From: Candidatus Portiera sp.
GTDB taxonomy: Bacteria > Pseudomonadota > Gammaproteobacteria > CBDBNL01 > JAAOII01
Direction of reading: 5' to 3'
Length of the DNA: 10,137 nucleotides
Assembly (NCBI GenBank): GCA_015163845.1
Contig: JAAOII010000107.1
Span: forward strand, 1-10,137
Shown: positions 5,569-10,137 of the stretch, piece after piece
How the letters are laid out: every line of letters starts with the position of its first letter
How positions within the stretch are numbered: position 1 is the stretch's first letter
Position numbers and translations under genes: made by a program
The notes under the pieces: generated by a model
Database searches by the model: none
Seen by the model: only the letters and a program-made list of their open reading frames with translations
Told to the model about the DNA's origin: nothing

Positions 5569-6636
5569 TCAATCACTGATTCTATAAAGGATCAAGTAAA
5601 TCAAACAATAGGCAAACACAAAAGCACTAGCTAGGACTACTAGATTAGGGGTATTGTCCCACATTACTAGTGCTGGCATAATTGTCGCCAAAGAGAATAA
5701 CCACATCATTGGAGCCACTGCAGAGTTCTTAAACCTACTGGATTTTTTGGCAAAAATCCGACATACAATCTTTCTGTATACCAAATTGTGTAAGTGGTCA
5801 TTGTCCGGTTCGGTTGCTGGTAGCCGCATCCACAACTTACGCCGAATGATAGAAAATAATGTTTCCCAAACCGGCAAAGCTATCACCATTAGCGGGAACC
5901 ATGGCGATACCTCAGGATTGCGATTGACCAACAAAGAGGCAATTATCGCAATCATAAAGCCCAACATATAAGCACCACCGTCGCCTATGAAAATCTTGCC
6001 CCAAGGATAATTGAATATTAATGTTCCCAAGGTGGCACCAACCAAGGCAATAGATAATAGAGTAATATGCTGATCGCCAACATCTATGGCTATTATTGCC
6101 AAGGCAGCTAATCCTATTATTGCTATGCCGCTGGATAGACCATTATAACCATCTATGATATTAATACTGTGCATGACACCGCCGCCCATTATTATGGCAA
6201 TAGGATAAGCAACCCAGATATTTGCTAAAAACCTTTCATCAATATATTTGAATCCACTATGGTAAAAGCCAATGTTAAGTGTAACACAGGCAAGATATAC
6301 CACGGCAAACGAAAAGATCAAGCGATAAAGAGGTGATATTCTTTTACTGAAATCCTCAACGAACCCAGCAATAAAAGCCAAGAAACTTAGTAGGACGAAT
6401 ACAGCATCATAGTTGTAAGTGCCAAAATAATCAGTAAAGATGATGGAGAGAGCAAGCCCGCTGAATATACCTACACCACCAATGCGTGGAATTTTTGCAT
6501 CTGTGTGTGCCTTCTGAATACTTTTGATATCATGGTCAAAGAAGATCGCTGGGATGGGCAACCTAAGTATGGCAGTGGTTATGATCAGCGAAGTTACTAA
6601 GGCAATACTACCAGTTATTAATCCTTCTATGAGCAT
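5569..6636 (-). CDS. polyprenyl-phosphate GlcNAc-1-phosphate (or related sugar) transferase, WecA/MraY family
   Basis: This multi-pass inner-membrane enzyme belongs to the glycosyltransferase 4 family, which moves a sugar-1-phosphate from a UDP-sugar to undecaprenyl phosphate and starts O-antigen, enterobacterial common antigen or capsule-type glycan assembly. At 355 residues its length is typical. Visible motifs are KAHTDAKIPRIGG (42-54), an acidic pair Glu94-Asp95 in FVEDFSKR where MraY and E. coli WecA have Asp-Asp, NIIDGYNGL (Asp162), FIGDGGAYMLGF (Asp219) and the HLH motif at 281-283 preceded by LPATEPDND. About ten hydrophobic helices are present. My impression from memory is that the Glu-Asp form with following Lys, and NPEVSPWFPL after the GDGG motif, occur in a proteobacterial subfamily of WecA-like enzymes. 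The donor sugar cannot be decided. The ATG at 6636 has no clear ribosome binding site. It lies 64 nt after the efflux pump gene on the same strand, so co-transcription is possible but not shown. Confidence 0.88.
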   Translation of the reverse strand: MLIEGLITGSIALVTSLIITTAILRLPIPAIFFDHDIKSIQKAHTDAKIPRIGGVGIFSGLALSIIFTDYFGTYNYDAVFVLLSFLAFIAGFVEDFSKRISPLYRLIFSFAVVYLACVTLNIGFYHSGFKYIDERFLANIWVAYPIAIIMGGGVMHSINIIDGYNGLSSGIAIIGLAALAIIAIDVGDQHITLLSIALVGATLGTLIFNYPWGKIFIGDGGAYMLGFMIAIIASLLVNRNPEVSPWFPLMVIALPVWETLFSIIRRKLWMRLPATEPDNDHLHNLVYRKIVCRIFAKKSSRFKNSAVAPMMWLFSLATIMPALVMWDNTPNLVVLASAFVFAYCLIYLILYRISD

Positions 6637-6700
6637 TGGCTATTATTTTATGCGTCTAGTTATTTAGTTACTTAACCAATTTTAACTCACCTCTAAGAGC

Positions 6701-9700
6701 TTAGGCTTTTTGCAGGCGGCTCTTTTTAGTAATTACCTCTTTCCTGCCAGCTGCATTATCCTCTTTGCGTGCAGTTCTGTATAGAAAAGATGGGGTGAAG
6801 AACAAAGTAATAATTGTAGCAAAGAAAAGACCCCCAGCAATTGCTGTTGATAATTGAACCCACCATTGAGATGATGGAGCTCCTATGGTTATATCTCTTT
6901 CTATGAAATTGAGATTTAGTTGTATAACCAGTGGCATTAATCCCATGACTGTGGTTACGGTTGTTAGAATCACCGGACGGAATCTTTGTGCACAGGTCTG
7001 TAGCACTGCATCACGGGCACTTTCGCCCCTTGCGCGAATACTATTGAAGGTATCAATTAATATAATGTTATTATTGACTACTATGCCAGCCAAAGCAATT
7101 ATCCCCATACCGCTCATGACTATGCCAAAGGACTCACCACGGATTAACAACCCAAGGAAGACACCTGCAGTTGAAAAGAATATGGCACTTAATACCAATA
7201 ACGCCTGCCTAAAGCTATTGAATTGAGTCACCAATATAACTAACATCATGAAGAAAGCTACGCCGAAAGCATTCATCAGGAAGGCCGCCGCTCTTTGTTG
7301 GTCCTCTTGTTCTCCAGCAAATTTCCAACTGACTACTCGCGGTATCTCATCACTGCTGAGAACAGCAGAAACCTCAGGAATTTTTTGATCTGGACGCACG
7401 CCATCCTGCAGATCAATTTCTATGTTGTAGGAGTATCTGCCATCCACTCTGGTTACCTCATTATCCCTCTGACGGGCAACACGCGTGATGAAATTGCTAA
7501 CGGGTATTTGCTCTCCTTTGGCACTTACTCGCATTCTTTCTAAACGATCAATATTGCGTTCGTTAAAAGGGAAACGTAGACGTATGTCAACTTCCTCTTG
7601 AGCTCCTTCAGGTATATAATCGGAAACTAAAATACCAGTAGTAATCATTTGCACAAATGAACCTATGGTGGCAACATTGACGTTAAATCGACTGGCTTTT
7701 TCTCTATCCACTTCAACTTCCCAGGCAATGCTGGGTAATGATTTAGTATTACGCACACTCTTAACTCCTTCCATTTCATTCTCGAAATATTCAGTCACCC
7801 TGACTACTGTTTCATCCAAAGCATCTTTATAGTTGGATGAGAGCTCCACTTCAATATCCACACTGCTACCTGGTCCAGATTGTTCATTGCGGGTATTTAA
7901 AATTACTCCAGGAAACTTAGGAATAAGTTCTGATTCTACAGCACTCATGATTTCTGTTGCTGGCGGGCGATTACGCCAATCAGCAAACTCAACTTGTATT
8001 GTGCCGATTAGATCTTGCTCCGCACCACTATTACCTTGGCCTCCCCCCACTGATACCGTAGTGTATACTGATTTAAAATATTTGTTTTTTAGCACATAGC
8101 TCTCAATTTGCCGCACTATTTCATCTCTTTCATTCAGAGCAAGATCTCCTCTAGCTCTGACCCGAATTTGGGAATTATCTGGCTCAATATCAGGGAAAAA
8201 CTTAACCCCCTTACCAAACGAACTATAGAGAAAAATTATAAAGACAAACATTCCCATCATGATAAACATTGTCCTGTAACTATGATGCATTGCACCATCA
8301 ACGGCTCTTAAATAGGCACCAGCAATGCCCTTTATTGAGCTGTAATTTTTCTGCGAACTGGCCTCAATAATAATCTTGGTGTTATGAGCGTGTATATTAG
8401 GTTTGCCAATCATGGAGCCGAGAACTGGGAGAGCTATTAGTGCAACAACAAGTGCTGATACAAGAGTTGTTATTACTGTTATAGGTATGTATTTCATAAA
8501 ATCCCCTATAGTATCAGGCCAGAATAAAAGAGGGAAAAATGCAGCTAAAGTTGTAGAGGTAGAGGTAATGATTGGCCAACTCATGCGTTTTGCTGCAGAG
8601 GCATAGGCCTTTATGCGCGGGACCCCGCGCAGCATCTGCATGTCGGCATATTCTGTCACTACTATTGCTCCATCTACAAGCATGCCGACACTGAGAATCA
8701 AGGCAAATAGCACTACTATGTTTAGAGTATAGCCCATCATGTTGATTATGAGAATTGCTGCCAAGAAAGAGCAGGGGATAGACAATCCTACAAGTAATGC
8801 GTTACGGAAGCCAATAAACATTATAGCAAATATCATTACCAATATGGCAGCTGCAATTATGTTATTAAATAGATTGTTTAAGCTATCGCGGATTCCTATA
8901 GATGCATCAGATGAATATTCAAAAGACAGACCTTCTGGGAAGTCGCCGCGATTATCATCTAGGTATTTTTTGACACCCTCAATGGTCTCTATAGTGTTTT
9001 CTCCAATTCTTTTAACAACTTCTACACTGACAGTGGACTCTCCATTGAATCGAGAATAGGATAGAGCATCTTTATAGGTGCGACGTCCCACAGCAATGTC
9101 TCTATAGGTAATAACTTTGTCATTGACAACTTTAATGGGTAAGTTGAGAATATCTTGTTCATCTTCCAACAAACCCGGCACCTTAACACCGAATCGTCCC
9201 TCTCCTGTATCCAATGCTCCAGCAGCGACTAAGCGGTTGTTGCTAGATACCAGTCCTATAAGTTCATCTAGGTTGAGATTATATGCCTCTAACGAGTAGG
9301 GATTGACAATGATCTCAGCAAACTCTGTGCGTTCTCCTCTGATATTAGCTTCCAATACACCAGATAAGCCCTCTAGACCACTTTGCAATTCTTCAACGAA
9401 TTTGTAAAGAACAACCTCGTCCACATTACCGCTCATGGTAATGACTAGGACTGGAAATAAAGCAACATTAATTTCTGTAATATAAGGATCTCTGGCGGCC
9501 TCAGGCAAATTATTTTTTGCTTTGTCCACACTAGCACGCACATATGGCAGAATTTCGTCTATGTCAACCCCCGAATCAAACTCTAAATTAATCGCAGCAT
9601 AACCCTCGGCACCTGTGCTAGTAATTTTTTCTAAACCATCAATACCCTCCAACTCTCTTACTATGGGTGATGCCAATAGTTTGTCAGCATCGGCTGCTGA

Positions 9701-9865
9701 AATGCCTTCCAAAGATGTGCTCACATAAAGAATTGGTATGGCCACATCAGGCTTTTCTTCCTTAGGTATAGCTGAGTAAGCGCTTATGCCACTAATAATT
9801 ATTAGCGCAACCAACATAATTACTGTTCTCTTATAGATTATGGCAGTATCTATTAATTTGTTCAT
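6701..9865 (-). CDS. RND-family efflux transporter permease (AcrB-like, HAE1-related)
   Basis: This is the inner-membrane proton-driven pump of a tripartite efflux system. At 1054 residues it has the usual RND length and layout: an N-terminal membrane helix (about 11-31), a large periplasmic loop, helices 2-6 with GMLVDGAIVVTEYAD, a cytoplasmic linker, helix 7 near IMMGMFVFIIFLYSS, a second periplasmic loop and helices 8-12 with GIVVNNNIILIDTF and RFRPVILTTVTTVMGLMPL. In the helix 4 motif, Asp398 matches AcrB Asp407, but the next residue is Gly399 where AcrB has Asp408. In helix 10, Asn931-Asn933 lie where AcrB has its essential Lys940. My recollection is that these replacements recur in a subfamily of proteobacterial RND pumps, so the gene is probably functional. 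Substrates are unknown. It starts 25 nt after the adaptor gene, without a visible Shine-Dalgarno sequence. Confidence 0.93.
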   Translation of the reverse strand: MNKLIDTAIIYKRTVIMLVALIIISGISAYSAIPKEEKPDVAIPILYVSTSLEGISAADADKLLASPIVRELEGIDGLEKITSTGAEGYAAINLEFDSGVDIDEILPYVRASVDKAKNNLPEAARDPYITEINVALFPVLVITMSGNVDEVVLYKFVEELQSGLEGLSGVLEANIRGERTEFAEIIVNPYSLEAYNLNLDELIGLVSSNNRLVAAGALDTGEGRFGVKVPGLLEDEQDILNLPIKVVNDKVITYRDIAVGRRTYKDALSYSRFNGESTVSVEVVKRIGENTIETIEGVKKYLDDNRGDFPEGLSFEYSSDASIGIRDSLNNLFNNIIAAAILVMIFAIMFIGFRNALLVGLSIPCSFLAAILIINMMGYTLNIVVLFALILSVGMLVDGAIVVTEYADMQMLRGVPRIKAYASAAKRMSWPIITSTSTTLAAFFPLLFWPDTIGDFMKYIPITVITTLVSALVVALIALPVLGSMIGKPNIHAHNTKIIIEASSQKNYSSIKGIAGAYLRAVDGAMHHSYRTMFIMMGMFVFIIFLYSSFGKGVKFFPDIEPDNSQIRVRARGDLALNERDEIVRQIESYVLKNKYFKSVYTTVSVGGGQGNSGAEQDLIGTIQVEFADWRNRPPATEIMSAVESELIPKFPGVILNTRNEQSGPGSSVDIEVELSSNYKDALDETVVRVTEYFENEMEGVKSVRNTKSLPSIAWEVEVDREKASRFNVNVATIGSFVQMITTGILVSDYIPEGAQEEVDIRLRFPFNERNIDRLERMRVSAKGEQIPVSNFITRVARQRDNEVTRVDGRYSYNIEIDLQDGVRPDQKIPEVSAVLSSDEIPRVVSWKFAGEQEDQQRAAAFLMNAFGVAFFMMLVILVTQFNSFRQALLVLSAIFFSTAGVFLGLLIRGESFGIVMSGMGIIALAGIVVNNNIILIDTFNSIRARGESARDAVLQTCAQRFRPVILTTVTTVMGLMPLVIQLNLNFIERDITIGAPSSQWWVQLSTAIAGGLFFATIITLFFTPSFLYRTARKEDNAAGRKEVITKKSRLQKA

Positions 9866-9890
9866 AATTGTTTAAGTAGTAATTTAAGTA

Positions 9891-10137
9891 TTAACTATCC
9901 TTTTCTATTTGGATGTTAACCTTTTCGTCATCATTGACAAAGCCAAAGCCGCGAATGATTAGTTTCACTCCATCGGGGAGACCACCGACCCACATCTCAT
10001 TGGTTTCTGCCTTGACTATATCTATTCGGTAGAATACAACTTTATCATTCTCATCAACTCCCTTCACACCGATTTTTCCCTCATTGTCAATGCTGATGAT
10101 TGAAGCAGGTATTTTGACTGCATTAACTAGCCCCGTA
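9891..10137 (-). CDS. efflux RND transporter periplasmic adaptor (membrane fusion protein), C-terminal part
   Basis: An open - strand frame enters from the right edge (first full codon at 10136) and runs 81 residues to a TAA at 9891-9893. It contains VKIPASIISIDNEGKIGVKGVDEN, VFYRIDIVKAETNEMWVGGLPDGVKLI and a tail ending VNIQIEKDS. This is the pattern of the C-terminal beta-barrel and membrane-proximal domain of RND adaptor proteins: an IPASAL-like strand, a V.VV..VEI strand and a WV.GLP.G..LI loop. Its position directly upstream of the RND pump gene with a 25-nt gap supports the call. The adaptor links pump to outer-membrane channel in the periplasm. The N-terminus, lipoyl and hairpin domains and promoter are outside the window. 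Confidence 0.85.
   Translation of the reverse strand, partial: TGLVNAVKIPASIISIDNEGKIGVKGVDENDKVVFYRIDIVKAETNEMWVGGLPDGVKLIIRGFGFVNDDEKVNIQIEKDS

Noticed and set aside
5654..5971. + strand open frame of 105 codons opposite the transferase gene
   Set aside because: It overlaps catalytic motifs of the - strand gene, and nothing suggests an independent protein.
6885..9299. Several + strand open frames of 60-113 codons opposite the RND pump gene
   Set aside because: They are antisense to a complete, well-conserved pump gene, have no domain-like content and no start signals.

Overview
The gene content points to a Gram-negative proteobacterium, probably gamma- or beta-, with an AT-rich genome. 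The evidence is an Escherichia/Pseudomonas-type branched-chain amino acid (Liv) ABC operon in the canonical order, an RND efflux pump with its periplasmic adaptor, and a WecA-type undecaprenyl-phosphate sugar transferase. The genus cannot be read from this window. Recognisable Shine-Dalgarno sequences are scarce throughout.

Left block, + strand (about 100-5340). This is a complete livJ-livH-livM-livG-livF operon. It encodes a substrate-binding protein with a lipoprotein signal, two permeases and two ATPases, which together import leucine, isoleucine, valine or related amino acids or amides. A near-consensus extended -10 promoter lies at 103-132. It is followed by an untranslated leader of roughly 110 nt with two predicted hairpins and a possible 14-codon leader ORF whose stop overlaps the livJ ATG. 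A strong intrinsic terminator (14-bp perfect stem plus a T run) lies between livJ and livH. It ends one base before the livH ATG and its 3' arm contains the only plausible livH ribosome binding site. It probably makes the binding protein more abundant than the membrane components.

Centre (5332-5568). The livF stop codon lies inside the first unit of a tandem array of ten 18-bp repeats. Units come in two forms that differ at two adjacent bases. The only + strand frame open through the array reads (Asp-Lys-Tyr-Ile-Ser-Arg)x10, and both base differences are synonymous in that frame. That frame has no start codon of its own; it is +1 relative to livF and is entered at a run of five Gs. A 9-bp hairpin follows, between the two convergent gene blocks.

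Right block, - strand (5569-10137). Read in the direction of transcription, it holds the 3' end of a membrane fusion (adaptor) protein gene, a complete 1054-residue RND inner-membrane pump, and a 355-residue WecA/MraY-family sugar-1-phosphate transferase. The first two form an efflux operon whose promoter is outside the window. The third may be co-transcribed or independent.

The most unusual structures are the 18-bp array fused to the livF stop codon, the terminator that overlaps the livH translation start, and the structured livJ leader.
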